DNA of 64,000 nucleotides from positions 62,001 through 126,000 of the forward strand of contig NW_025777588.1 in the NCBI RefSeq assembly GCF_021130785.1, in the 5' to 3' direction. Below, one piece after another: positions 1 through 12,500 of the stretch. The notes beneath the pieces are model-generated. The model was given only the letters and a program-made list of their open reading frames with translations. It was not told where the DNA came from and did no database searches. The stretch is from Homalodisca vitripennis. Lineage: Eukaryota; Arthropoda; Insecta; Hemiptera; Cicadellidae. Position 1 is the first letter of the stretch. Each line of letters opens with the position of its first letter. The position numbers and the translations under genes are program-made.

Positions 1-101
1 TCTAGAGCTAACATCCAATCTAGCCCTTACTTGCCTCCAACTTTTCTTGTGTGGTTTAACACGCTCAGCCGAATCAGCTTTGTAATGTTTGTACTGTGAA
101 A

Positions 102-132
102 CCCCCCCCCCCCACACACACACACACACACT
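102..132. repeat. C-run followed by (CA)n microsatellite
   Basis: Twelve consecutive C residues run directly into about nine CA dinucleotides. This is a simple sequence repeat with no coding potential. Confidence 0.95.
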
Positions 133-1794
133 AACATTTAGCAGGAATTATAATTTTATTTCAGAATATAATTTCTAATTTTTTTCTGCCAATCACCTAG
201 ACTGGTTGTTTTTAATAATAAACGTTCGTATTTTTACTGTAGAAATATTATTATTTAATGTTTTTGTTATATTGGTGGTTAAAGTAAACAATTTTATTAA
301 TTGGATTGCATTGAATAGATCATGTATTGTTGCCGTTCTTTCTGGATAGCACCCTTCCAATGGAAGGTTTTTTTCTCTAGTTCTAGTTAAAAGTAAATTT
401 TGGTCTGGGTTGTGGTGTAGGCAACTTGTTCTGCTCAGGGCCTCACGGTACTTTTTGCGACTTTGTACACAGTTTGATATCTAACTTGTTCTGTTCATGA
501 TGAATCCAGTACAACTGCCCGTATTGTCACCTTTCCCAAGTTCGTATATTCTTGATATGTTACCTATATTTTACATCGTAGGAAGTAATTACAACTATGA
601 CTAATGGAAATAGTGTGTTATAACTACAAGAGTGTTTATAATGATATATTCATGATACCGTAAATAATTTCCATCATGGCTGTGATACTTCAATGTGAAA
701 TTAGGCTGTGAAATCTTGTAATGGAACGTAAAATAATATTTTCGTGAATTGTGTTTGTTTCAGCCATATCACTATGCTTTAGCTTCATTACTCAACTGAA
801 TGACATGATTTAGTGTGTATTATGTTGTGCTTAGGACGTTTATGGAAGGATTAAACACTCCAAACTTCAAATCATACGGCAGCTTTTGACAATATATCAC
901 AGACTTCATTTTAATGGAAGCCCTTCTGTCAAGAAAGTCACACACATTAGTCTCACTGAACACCGTTTACAACTTGATCCAACGACCAGGCTTAGGAGCT
1001 AACATTGATTGGACGTCACTTAACTAGCGAATTATATTTACAAAGGTCCCGAGTTATCAATCTTAGTAATACTTCTTTGTCTGTATTGTCTTTAGCCTTA
1101 CTACTGTGGAGGATATGGAGGCATCGAAAACAGGAGAGAAGGTTTTTGTAATCTGAAGAACAGAGACCTAAACCAATAAAAAATCCGGTTTTAAAAAAAC
1201 CAATTTTACATCTGAATGAAGTGGCAACACTTATTTTTTACTAGCTATCTTGAGACTTCGGAAGTCATGTCTAGAGATATTGTTCTCATTTTGAACGAGG
1301 CATTCGAGTCTTCAACAATGTATTTATCTAACGTTATTAGAAATTTGGTATGATATTAAATAGGTTTCTGAATGTTCTTTCTGAATCTAAACTGCACTTA
1401 TGGTAAAAAAACAAACATGTTGGTAATTAAATTAAAAATCTAAATAATGGCCAATATGTTTTAAAATTAGAAAGTTTTATAGTATACCTTAATGAGGTAT
1501 GAAGTTAAGGAAGGATTTTTCTTTAATGAATATGGAAATATCATTAACGTCTATAAGCTCTCACAAATTGTAGTTACCAGGATTAAAAATTAAATTACAT
1601 AAAATATTTACAAACGTTTGGCTTGAGTAGTTGCATGATGGCGTTTCGTGTTTAAAAAGTAAGTAGGTTTCACCAAAAATATATAACAATGTATGAAGTT
1701 TAATTGGTTTGCAAAAAGATCAAACACAGTTTCTATATAATAAAATATTGATTAAGATGTTTTATTTAAACGTTGAAAGTTAAGATGTATTGCA
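133..1794. other. AT-rich DNA without recognisable gene
   Basis: Both strands carry only short, stop-interrupted frames. I see no transposase or reverse-transcriptase motif, no tandem array and no RNA gene here. Confidence 0.6.
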
Positions 1795-2790
1795 ATATGA
1801 AGGACAAGCTGGGTGATGAATTATAGCATTGGGAGGAAAGAGCGACATCTGCCTTGATTTATGTAAAACCGACCCAACTTATATCCTCCCAGATTCAACC
1901 AAACGTTTTCCAATATGTTGGGTTGTCCCAGTGTTTGTTAGATATTCATATATATTATATTAGAATTTTCACGAAAAAAGATGGCAGAAATTATTGTTAT
2001 AAAAAGAGTTTTCACGATAAAATTACTGTTATAAAAAGATACATACACATAAACAATAGAATTAATTATTTCAGTCACGTCATTTGTTGTCTTACGACCG
2101 CCGCTAGTAAAAACGTAGATGTTAATTATATAACATTAAAATAATTTCCAAGAATACATTAATTGATGTAAACAAATAGTTTTACATCGTCGAAAACGTA
2201 AAAACTGTCGATATATCTGAATCAAAATAACCGTTTACTAAGCCCTTGCACATGAAACCTCTGACTTAAAAGTAGATTACGCTTGCGGCTAGAAATCTCA
2301 AACAGCCTAAATAAAATTCGGGACGTTGTTGGTAGAATCCGGGGCGGAAGCTGAAGAACTTGGAAGAGTGTGAATTTACTGAAATCAAAACGCAATAATA
2401 AGTAAAAAATATATATTTTTAAGTGTTACAAAATAATTTATGATGAACGTTAGTCCATCATGGCATTTTCGGCATTTTCCGGTTGTAACAGTACCTATTA
2501 GTAAACTCGGATATGTATTTTGAATTACTCCTCTACATTCGAAAAATGTTTTACCTTTATCTCTGTTAAGACAAGAAAACGATTTAATAAAAGTACTTAG
2601 GAACTGAAAATCTCGATCTTATACCTTGTGACACTTTGGCTACATCAGGCAGTCTTGTTATAAATGGTTAAAGCCCGTAAAATATAAAAACAACCTCAGA
2701 CAAAATTGTTATTTATTACATACAAATACAAAATTGTTATTACAATTAATATCAGCTAACACTGTGATGTAGAATACTCGTCACTAAAAT
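1795..2790. repeat. Diverged tandem duplication, unit 1 (about 1 kb)
   Basis: This block matches 2799-3975 in the same order along most of its length. Shared anchors include the stretch near 1810-1945 (GCTGGG-, ACATCTGCCTTGATTT, TTGTCCCAGTGTTTGTTA), the stretch at 2280-2370 (GAAATCTCAAACAGCC, GAACTTGGAAGAGTGT) and the stretch at 2430-2690 (AAGACAAGAAAACGATTT, AAGCCCGTAAAATATAAAA). Small open frames in both units overlap the first anchor, but they differ by frame changes and stops. I therefore treat the unit as non-coding repeat DNA of unknown class. Confidence 0.8.
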
Positions 2791-2798
2791 ATTCACTG

Positions 2799-3975
2799 TA
2801 GCTTACAATGTGTGGTGTATAGAAGTGTGTGTGTTACAAAGCTGGGTGGATGAATTATTGCACTGGGAGGACAAGAGCCACATCTGCCTTGATTTAAGTA
2901 AAACCGACCCAACTTATACCTTCCCAGAATCAACCAAACATATGTTGAGTTGTCCCAGTGTTTGTTACATATTGATATATATTGTATTAGAATTTTCACG
3001 AAAAAAGATGGCAGAAATTATTGTTATAAAAAGAAACATACACATAAAAAATATAATTAATTATTTCAGTCAAGTCATTTGTTGTCTTACGACCCCCGCA
3101 AGTAAAACCGTAGATGTTATTTATATAAGATTACAATAATTTCTAAGAATACATTAATTGATGTAAACAAATTGTTTTACATCGCCGAAAACGTAAAACT
3201 GTCGATATACTATATATGTATCAAAAGAAACGTTTACTATGCCCTTTCATATGAAACCTATGACTTAAAAGTAGACTACACTTGCGACTAGAAATCTCAA
3301 ACAGCCTAAATAAAAATCGGAACGTTGTTGGGAGAATCTGGGGCTGAAGCTGAAGAACTTGGAAGAGTGTAAATTTACTGAACTTAAAACGCGATAACTT
3401 ACTATTATGGTTTACCGTGGAATCGTATCTCAGAATATCCTAGAATTCTTGCGCACGTAATGTTAAATCGGGTTGAAAATTACGTATTAAATTCCTCATA
3501 AACAAACTAAAAAAACACATTTTTTCTTTTTTTATTCATTAGTTATATAATTGTTATAATGTGTAAATGATTATACATTTTTTGGCAAAAAACATATTAA
3601 TATGTATTTTTAAGCGTAACAAAATAATTTATGATAAACGTTAGTCTATCATAGTATTTTCAGCATTTTCCAGTTGCAACAGTATTAGTAAACTCGGATA
3701 AGTATTTTGAATTACTCCTCTACCATTCGAAAAATTGTTTCCCTTTATCTCTGTTAAGACAAGAAAACGATTTCATAAAGGTACTTAGGAACTGAAAATC
3801 TCGGTCCTATACCTTATGCCATTTTGGCTACATCAGGCACACTTGTTCCACTCTTTACAAATGGTTGAAGCCCGTAAAATATAAAACAACTATATCATCA
3901 CAAAAAAATTTTACTTATTAAATACAAATATAAAATTAATAACAGGTAACACTGTGATGTGGAACACTCGTTTAC
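2799..3975. repeat. Diverged tandem duplication, unit 2, with 190-base extra block
   Basis: This is the second copy of the block at 1795-2790. It carries about 190 extra bases (about 3400-3595) between the GAACTTGGAAGAGTGT anchor and the TTTTTAAGCGTAACAAAATA anchor, absent from unit 1. Both units end with an almost identical AACACTGTGATGT- sequence (2758 and 3948). Head-to-tail order suggests an old local duplication. The 109-codon frame at 2810-3139 is not preserved in unit 1, so I do not call it a gene. Confidence 0.8.
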
Positions 3976-4963
3976 GGCCGCGTCATACTGCCCAAGCTAT
4001 TTGGAAACAACCATATTCTGTTATCAAACTCCAAAGATTTGTCTAGGTATTATTCTTTTGTTCTCACCGTCTTCAAATTTAATGACAATTTACAAACGTG
4101 TTATAAAACAATACTACACTATACTGTTTAATTATCCTTATTGTATGACATATTATTGTTTTTATATGAGTGACATAAGTATTATAACGAGAATTCCATG
4201 AATAATTATACGCTCAGGCAGTTTATTATTTTACACAATGAAGGCATACAATAAGCTTATGGTGTGTTTCTAGAGACATTTTGGGGTTATGGGGTGAAGG
4301 TGTCTCAATGGGGTGTATGTATCACTCAGTATTCAATTCCTGTTGGGATATTTGTTTCTATTAGGAAAAGAAGTGGGGTGTAGTAAATATTTTAGTATTT
4401 TTGGATTTATGTAATTTCCTGTATAATATTACTTCATACCAATTTTTTGCCCTTAAAAATAAATAAATAAAAATACTTCATGCTCATTATGAAGTGTAGA
4501 CTAAAAGTGTTACTCTGTATTCATTGTAGTAAAGGCATATATTTGACAATAAATAAATGTATACGTGGTAGTGTATAAATATGTAACATTCCACACGATA
4601 TAATTATAACCATTTGGTCTCCGGCCTAGCCTATCACTAACAACTGACACCAGTTTCAATTCTGTCGGAAAGACTGCAGAAGAAATTGCTTTACCTGCCT
4701 CTCTCGCTTTCGCTAAAACGTCTCCTGATATTGCTGTGCTAATCATATAATGTTGTATATCTGTTATAAAATTTAGAAATCTCAGAACGGTCTTTTACTC
4801 TAAATGTCTTTTTAAAAGTTTATTTAAAATTTCATAACTTTATTCTTACACTTTTCCATATATTTTAGCTTTTGATATTCAGGATGATAAAGCTTTGAAA
4901 TAAAATATTTTTGCTAGCTATATGGATGATGAAGGAGAGAGTTTCATATGAGTTAAATTTTTT
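3976..4963. other. AT-rich DNA without recognisable gene
   Basis: The only frame of note is a 78-codon minus-strand frame (4510-4746). It has no family motif I recognise and no surrounding gene structure. Nothing else is visible. Confidence 0.5.
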
Positions 4964-5188
4964 GAAGGAAACAGGATTTTTCCGGAAATTTGCCATCGTT
5001 CAGTGAAACAAGAAATCAGTAACGCTACGTTTCGAGATCTGCAATCGGATCTCTTCTTCAGGTAAAGAACTAACCTAATTCATAATTAAAAACTAGCTTA
5101 AAATAAACAAATCTTACCAAAGCGTGGTGGCACGCTTTCTGGTTTCACTGAACGATGGCAAATGTCCGGAAAAAATCCTGTTTCCTTC
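4964..5188. mobile_element. Fold-back element with about 45 bp inverted arms
   Basis: The left arm (4964-5010) and right arm (5142-5188) are near-perfect reverse complements. The arms share GAAGGAAACAGGAT, the CCGGA block and TTGCCATCGTTCAGTGAAAC. About 130 bases lie between them and include a hammerhead-like motif on the minus strand. The arm sequence is related to the arms of the element at 11404-11648, so this is a dispersed family. Inverted termini plus a hammerhead-like core resemble Penelope-like element termini or short derivatives of them. That class assignment is inference, because no coding part is attached. Confidence 0.7.
5016..5073 (-). ncRNA. Hammerhead-ribozyme-like motif (minus strand)
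   Basis: Reading the minus strand: CTGAAGA (5061-5055) is followed by one extra A, then a perfect 6 bp stem II (GAGATC with GATCTC, loop of 8), then GAAA (5033-5030). A 3 bp stem III (A-U, C-G, G-C; loop TAG) follows, with U at the predicted cleavage position (5021). Beyond that, 5016-5020 pairs with 5069-5073 over 5 bp, with one G-U, leaving 7 unpaired bases before the core. CUGANGA and GAAA are the invariant hammerhead core, and position 7 is free to vary. The extra A after the core and the non-contiguous stem I are departures from the textbook fold, so activity is uncertain. Confidence 0.5.
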
Positions 5189-5223
5189 ACAATCCTTCCA
5201 TTGTCAAAAATAACCTTTAGTAC

Positions 5224-5620
5224 TTTATTTATTTATCAACGGTAATACACCATTTTACAGATAAGGATATTAAGATGGCAATACAAATTATAGAAAAACA
5301 ATACAAAGGTATCAATAAAGAACAGTATTTGTTTGGCCCTGAGAAGGACCGTTTGTTTGGTCTTCGATAGCTGCCATAACTGGGAGATCACAAGAGTGAC
5401 GGTCCAGCTACCAAAAATTGCTGTTCGTTTAGCGTTACCCAGGGAGCACGTGTAGCAAGCTACGGACGCGAACAACTTCACCCCCCTGGCTCAGTAATTT
5501 GGATTTAGCTTTGTGACGGGAGATTTTAATATTATTTTTAATTTATGACTCAAGAACTTTGTTCTTACGTACTTTTTAATAATTGTAATTTTTAATTTAT
5601 TTATTTATGGATAGCTGCCT
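5224..5620 (-). repeat. Probable minus-strand retroposon tails (TTTA)n
   Basis: Short TTTATTTATTTAT runs occur at about 5224, 5597 and again near 5966. Each immediately precedes non-AT-rich sequence. On the minus strand these read as (ATAA)n tails, the usual 3' end of some insect non-LTR retrotransposons. An 81-codon minus frame (5236-5481) just upstream of the first tail has no recognised domain. The class is a guess. Confidence 0.3.
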
Positions 5621-5676
5621 TTGTCCCCCATACGATATATATAATAAAGAACAAAACAATAACATGTTGCAAGCAC

Positions 5677-5822
5677 GTCAACCAACAATAAGCTAAATCA
5701 ATAAGCAAACTTAATAAACTAAAACAACAATTCATTAACCAACCAAACAATTTTTTTTGTTGTCAACCAACAATAAGCTAAATTAATAAGCAAACTTAAT
5801 AAACTAAAACAACAATTCAATA
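5677..5822. repeat. Two-copy direct repeat, period 85 bp
   Basis: About 58 bases beginning GTCAACCAACAATAAGCTAAA at 5677 recur almost exactly at 5762. A poly-T-containing spacer separates the copies. It is a simple local duplication in A-rich DNA. Confidence 0.85.
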
Positions 5823-5829
5823 AATAGAG

Positions 5830-8800
5830 GTAATACGAGGAAAGCAATATAAATAATAATAACAATAACAGAATTAACAATAATAGCAATAGCTAACATA
5901 ACAATGACAAGAAACAACGATAACATACATAAACATAAAACAATAAGTAAGCTCGAGATAATAATTTATTTATTTATATAGGAGAACGAACCTTTAACCT
6001 TTTAAGAACCTTTAATTATTTTTAAGGTTAAATTGTTTTGCAAAGAATCTCAAAAATATTGTAGTATTAGCGTTGTAGACATTAACCTTAAAATGTATTA
6101 ATGGAGCTTCATTTTGATTTTTAAGACAAGAGGTATAAAGAAAATATCTCTTTTTTCGATTGTGCTATAAAAACTTGTTAATTTATTTGTACATTTCAAT
6201 ATACTATATGATAGGAAAAATATTAAATATAATTGCATATAATGCTGTTTATTTATCAACACATGAGGTTGTTTTGTATTGTAAAAACACGTTACAATTA
6301 TCTGAGAGGTTTTGTTTATAGGGTGAATACAAAGGATAGTAAGCCTTGTAAACGAAATATTGGAAAAGTAATGTACATATCAGGTTTATATATACGAGAA
6401 TAGCTAAATAATGTTTGGAAGTGCCTTACAATGAAAACAATATACAGTTGTGTCTGAGAACGTAAGCTGACAGAACAATCAATCCAGAGCGATTGGACTT
6501 AGTGGAGACATGTTACTGTAAAGCTCGGTATTTTGTATTGCAATGTTCATCTGTAATACTTGGCAGATACTTTTTACATGGAAACATCCTAAGTATATGC
6601 AGTAAGTATATTACATAGGTATAAAACTATTTATCTCATTCTTATAGTAAACCTTAAATTGAAAGAAGCTCATTTCATATATTGCATAATTACAGTGCAA
6701 TAAATCGATTTAAAAATATACTTATTTGTTGAATAAGAGCGGAAGAACTAGTGGTTATGCGATTCTAGGGACACCCTCAAGTTTAACGAATGGTAAGTTG
6801 CTTCAAGGTAAAAATTATACACTAATAAACTGTCTCAACATTGGTTTAACGATTTTTTAATCTTATTACAAAGTAAGTATTACAAAGTTAGGATTTTACT
6901 ATACAGACGTTAAAAGTAAACTCCAATCTCAAAGATAAAACTCTATGAAGCGGTTGTATTGTTGCACTTCTAGAAAATTTTCTTGAAAGGAAAACAATCT
7001 CGGACCCGACCTGTTCCTGACTTGTTATTGATGCCAATATCCGCCAACCCTCCTCTGAAGCAACAATTGTTCCATTCTACAGACCATTATTACTTGATAC
7101 AGTCATCAAGTGAAAGAACAAACAATATATTCACTGTATACTATATATTGTCAATAACTATAATATTTTCTTTCATAAAAAAGGAAATGTTAGTAAAATT
7201 TATTATATATAATAAGGTTAGTTTAAGAAAATATCAAAAGCAAGATTGATATAATGTTAAAAATACAAAAACCTCTCATGCAGCTTGAATGGGATATGTT
7301 AGATTCTCTAATAAAAATATGGTAATGCGTTATATAAAACTTATTTTCTGGTTGGTGCAGGGTCATGAAACTTGTAGACCAATACGAAACTTAGTAGGTT
7401 ACATGTCGTGTAATGTTGAAACAAAACTACAGGAGAGACACTTCTTACATCAATTTTACTAAAACATTTTAAATAACTGAATAGTAAATTTTTTTTTAAC
7501 AAAATGATAAAATCTAAACTTTTTTATACATTTACTAAGCTTTTTAATTTTATTTTTATTATATACGATGTTATAAAATTATTTTGTTTTAAATCATAAT
7601 AACAAGAAGACGTATTTTACTTTTGGGTGGGACGTATCAATTCAAGCTAAGTACAAGTATTAGAACATGGTTTAAGCAAGCAAACCATCTGAAATGTACT
7701 ATTTTTAAAAATTATATAAAAACTATAATTAATAATTGAGTTGGATTCGTAAACACATTCAAACCGTCGAGGACTACAACGTGCTGAATGAAAACAAATT
7801 TTTAACATAACTAGGCTACAATTTCATTTGGCAGAACCCAACTTCACTTATATATTTTGGCTTTATGAATAAACAATAATCTACTCATAACTATTTTTGA
7901 TGGAATATCTGCACTAGTGGATATATTGCATAACTAAATATATTTTTGATAGTGCAATCGTATTAAAAATAAAATAAATATATAAAATAGTATAGCTAAA
8001 ATTGTACTTTTGTATTTTTCTTATTTGTATACGACTATAAATATTAATACAAACAATATCTGTAAGAGTGGGCATGTAAGTATTTATATGGTAGATAGCA
8101 TAAATGATAAGAATAGAATCACCTATCTGGAGGATTATTACATGAAGAATTCTTAAGACATTTATAAACATAAGTTGATTTTAAATAAGGGTTTGGCATG
8201 AGAGTTTTGATTGCATATTATTTCATTTATGTTTCCATAACTTTTGAAATATTATTATTGAAATAATTTACAAATCATGGCAACAAATAGTTTATTTAAG
8301 CAAGAAATTAAACTTTCAGTAATGAAGGATGACTTGTTTGGTGTTGAAATACGAGACTGAGAAATTTGTAAATGAATGGCATGAAGTGAAAATTCAGAAT
8401 CAAAGCAATAAAAGTGACATTAAATATTACTATACATGAATTAGTTAGTTTTTATGTGCGTTTAAATCTTAAACAATTAATAAAATCGAACTATTTCTTA
8501 TAAATGTGAGTAAAATATACTATCCATTGCAGGAAGCTATGTGCGGCAATGAGAAATGTAATAATAAATTTATGTGTGCTAAAAAAGCGTTATCATCCTG
8601 CCAACACAAATTATTTTCCCCATAAAATAGTAAAATATTTCAAGCATCCAATAGTAGCTAATCTTATCTCAGTCAAAACATCCATATATTTTATATTAGG
8701 AAAGTATCTGCAAAGATTCCCCTCTATGGCAAACTGCAAAAGTGATATTGGAATGTACTGCTTAAAATAGTATTAGCAACAATTTTTAAGTAAATGGATT

Positions 8801-9876
8801 GAATCAAAAAAAGGTAATAGGTTGGAGTACAGATTACCCTTAGTTATATTATAACGATTTATCAGACTGCTCATTAGCTTGGACGTCATCTTGTTAATCA
8901 ATACAGATTTTTACATCTCATTTCTCTGAATACTAACAACGTATCTACATTTGCGCTCATTTTGTCTTTGTAGAGGTACCGACAGATCCTTCTAAAGATT
9001 ATGTCGTTGTCTTTCTGTCCGTGATAGCTCTGGATATAAAGATTCTGTAGATTGAAACTGGGTACATAGGTTCCTTTGGTCAGAGAAAGCCATTATTGAT
9101 TTTGAAGTGAAGGTAAATGGTCAGTAAATTTAGTTAAAAATATACTTTTAACTGTAAATTGTTGCAAATGTTATGAATGCATTGCCTGATAAGTATTGTA
9201 ATGTAGATATCAAAGCCAAAGTAGATCGTACTATATAACTTTTACCATATATTAACACTTAAAAAAAACCCATTTCTGTGTTCTTGACAAAAGTGAGCTC
9301 AGACCTGTTTTTATACATACACCTTCTTGAATTACACAAAATTCACTCTTAAAACTGCAACAATAAGAAATATTTTGGAATGCTACAATTTACTTGGATA
9401 TCTTTTATATAATTAATTTCGAATACAAAATGTAAGCAACAACTTTGAATAACAATTAAAATATGCAGCAAGAATCAAAAACTGTTGCAGATAAATACAT
9501 TAGTAACATTTCTAAAGTATTTTTTTTAAACAATCACGAACTCCAAATACAATTTTAATCCATTAAGAACATGGTTCGTATTTTGGCATTCATTAATTAT
9601 TTCTAATTTACACTATCTAAGCAAATATAAAAACTTCCTGAAGACTTCAGCACAGCTTAACAAAAATTAATATGTAAGTGGTTTTTTACAAGAATAATTA
9701 GAGAAAAATTCATATTGGACAAAACCCAAGAATCCCAAGGCAGCAATTCTTGGCTTCCTGAGAATTCTCTCCCGTTCGCTCTAGTGGCTGTGGGCGAGAA
9801 AGAGCTCCTTGACCTTCTTCCGACAATGATTAAAGTCGCCCTCCTATAAAAATTACAAGCAGTCATATTAACATGA
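5830..9876. other. Long AT-rich stretch without recognisable gene
   Basis: No frame above about 90 codons, no family motif and no array. A locally GC-richer patch lies at about 9735-9850; a 69-codon minus frame there (9657-9866) has no recognised domain. I see no RNA gene. Confidence 0.5.
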
Positions 9877-10250
9877 CGGCAATTTCCAAAATGCGATTGT
9901 AAGTCAAAGGTGGCAGTATTTAATAATTCTATGTCTAGGGTGGCAATATTTAGAGTTTAGGTTCAGGAACGTCATTATTTAGAGATTCATGTCCAGGACA
10001 GCAGTATTTAGCGATTCTAGTCAAAGGTGGCATTATTTACCAATCATACGTCAAGGACGGTAGTATTATGCGATAATACATCAAGGGCGGTAATATTTAG
10101 CGACTATATGTAAAGGGCGGCAATTTTTAGTGATTATATGTCAAGAGTGGTAGTATTTACAGATAATATATCAAGATTGACTGTATTTAGCGATTATATG
10201 TGAAGGGTTGCAGTATTTAGAGATTGTAATCAAAAGCGGCAGTATTTAGT
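9877..10250. repeat. Degenerate 30-31 bp minisatellite, about 13 copies
   Basis: A unit of the form (G/A)CGGCAGTATTTAGCGATTATATGTCAAGG recurs every 28-33 bases, for example at about 9910, 9941, 10028, 10088, 10149, 10209 and 10238. Copies vary at many positions, so the array is old. Frames are broken by stops and unequal spacing, so it is not a protein repeat. Confidence 0.85.
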
Positions 10251-11403
10251 GATTCCTTGTGTCACCACGGACTATATCTTTTCACTAAATAAGTTCTGCT
10301 TGTTTCACGTAATACATCCTTATTGTTTGTAAATTATATGCGGCGACAATGGGTACTTTATCTGGACTGTAAAGAGAAATAAAAGCGGTTTTATAAATAA
10401 TTGAAACTATATGTAAAATAATATTTTATCCTATTATATATTTAGAAACTACATTGATTCGTCATTAATAACTTCAAATGTTCTTATCTAAATTTGGTAC
10501 TGAATTTTTGTTCAATTTTAAAAACGTTCCATAAGGTAACATTATATTGATCGCTATTCACCGATATGTTGTACCACAACCTCTCATCCATAACAAACTG
10601 ATGTACGGGGATGTTACTCAACCGAGGAATAACAGAGAAAATGTTTTGTAAATTGCGTCGCTATCGAGAGAGAGATGTGCAAACTGAGGTGTGACGTCAG
10701 AGCCGACAGTTTCCATGTGTGTTGAGCCATAGGCTGCCGCGACTGCTTCTCGTTATATCCGGTATTATACGACAGTAGAGGGTACCATCCATGTTCATAC
10801 GTTCAGGTAATATTATATACAAAAATGTGATCCGAAGATGAAAACACAGAAAAAAGGCACCCACAATATGTCCTATTGTGGCGGCCAGAGTATCTTAGTT
10901 TAAATAAAAATCAGTTGTACAGGTTTAAATAGAGATAGACTTGGTTTTCAGTTTATTCAACAGTCGCTTCACATCTCAGATGCGCTGCAGTAGTTGGCAT
11001 TGTTCCCACCGGCGGTTTACTCACCATTACGCTTTAAGTTAGTAAACAAAAGTATCAATTTAAATGATTAAGAAGGAATGCAATGTATATATTTTGATAT
11101 TTAATTAAATATGTAGTAAACTATTTTTCACCAAAATTATTTTCTTTTAGTTTTGGGCAACACTAGTTTATATTTCGATTTTAGTTTTCTCTTAGAACGA
11201 ATAAAGTTATATTTAAATGCTATTTTAGTTACAGTCCAAAACTAGACGTCTGAAATACTTATCACATTGTATAATTTCTGGAGCACAACGTTAACTGTAA
11301 AAATTTGTTATGAAATATATTTACATGCATTATGTATAATAAGTAAAAGATATATTTAACCCTGAATTTCTTGTTTAAAGTTTGTTATTGACGATGGAGT
11401 TTG
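10251..11403. other. AT-rich DNA with one GC-richer island, no gene seen
   Basis: The patch at 10655-10790 is less AT-rich than its surroundings and contains the CRE-type octamer TGACGTCA at 10691-10698. A single octamer is weak evidence for a regulatory region and no gene follows it. Confidence 0.35.
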
Positions 11404-11648
11404 GAAGGATAAAAGAATTTCGGACATCTGCCATCGTTATATGTTACAAAGTGTACAGCACATCTTTTCGGGGGTTGAAATCAAATAATTTATCTGTTAT
11501 CTATATTATTTCGTAGGTGGAATCTTTCTGTTCTATGCATTAATAGCACCCCAACCTATCAAAGAAGATAGATTCTAGTCCTCTAAAAGTTGTTTTATTC
11601 CTTTTGTGTCATATAACGATGGTAAATGCCCGAAATCCTGTTATCCTT
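11404..11648. mobile_element. Fold-back element related to 4964-5188
   Basis: The left arm (11404-11443) and right arm (11610-11648) are imperfect reverse complements sharing CATATAACGATGG, the AAATG/AGATG-(T/C)CCGAAAT block and TTATCCT. The right arm aligns with the 5142-5188 arm (AACGATGG-AAATG-CCCG/GTCCGG-ATCCTGTT-TCCTT), showing a shared family. The interior has a 5 bp hairpin (CTATC/GATAG near 11558) but no intact hammerhead core. It appears to be an older copy. Confidence 0.6.
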
Positions 11649-12073
11649 TCACTCAGGAGTTTTATTTTAACTCTATGTAGTGAGATGAATACCGGTTTCT
11701 TAAATCGCGTTTTTAAGCTTGATGTACAACCAATGTTAGATTTTAAACTGAACAATATAATTTTAGAATTCATATTTTATAGTACTAATTAGGATGGATT
11801 ATGCAAAATATTGATGAGAAAAATATAGACAAAATGTAAGTATATTATTTACTGTCTAATCATTAAATCTTTGAAATTACAAAACATTTATATGGAGCTA
11901 TGTTAAAATGCTATAATAGTAATAAGTCTTATCTAATATAAATGATACACAATTACATCGCAATACCCCATAATAATTAGCTATTAAAACCCCATTCTAT
12001 TTTTTCTACCTAATCTGTTTATTAACGTACATTCACCAAACTTTAAATGCTTACGCTTACCTTCATTCACATT

Positions 12074-12500
12074 TTACGTTAGATCAGGATTAAATTTAAT
12101 GTTCGATTGGGTGGCCCAGCGGCCTTCCGTGAACTCCTCATCTGAGAAGAGCGCATTATACACTGAGAGGTGTTTAAGACAAACTATACACTGTATCAAA
12201 CTGTTGGCCTGTTTTACCCCATCAGGTAGCCTATTGATCAGTTTGATATCAACTCGAGATGACATGTGCTCAAAGGACACAGTTCTCTGTTGTTGAACTC
12301 GCAAGTCCCTGCCTCTTGTTCCGTACTGGTGTATATCACTGCCCTGCATCATAGCAAATTTGGCACTGACAGTACAAAGCCACATCATATCTATACAGGC
12401 AGGGCAATGTCAGCAATCCAAGCTTCCTGAATGCGTATTTGCACGACTCTGTAGTGTCAGAAGCATCAAGTTGTTCAGGACCTTTAGGCTTACAGGACAC
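12074..12500 (-). pseudogene. 3' end of a LINE (non-LTR retrotransposon) ORF2, broken
   Basis: The minus-strand frame at 12388-12074 reads like the C-terminal tail of jockey/CR1-type ORF2 proteins: an HQYGTRGRDLRV block, then VSFEHMSSRVDIKLINRLPDGVK. These correspond to the usual N-Y-(N/G)TR and IKL-N-LP-IK motifs. Immediately upstream, in a different minus frame (about 12500-12390), is FRKLGLLTLPCLY, which normally precedes this block, so a frameshift separates the two. The rest of the reverse transcriptase is missing. This is a 5'-truncated dead copy. Confidence 0.7.

Noticed and set aside
2810..3139. 109-codon frame in tandem duplication unit 2
   Set aside because: The equivalent frame in unit 1 is shifted and interrupted, and no domain is recognisable.
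10691..10698. CRE octamer as a promoter element
   Set aside because: A single octamer with no gene downstream; similar octamers occur elsewhere (about 14180 and 35250) without genes.
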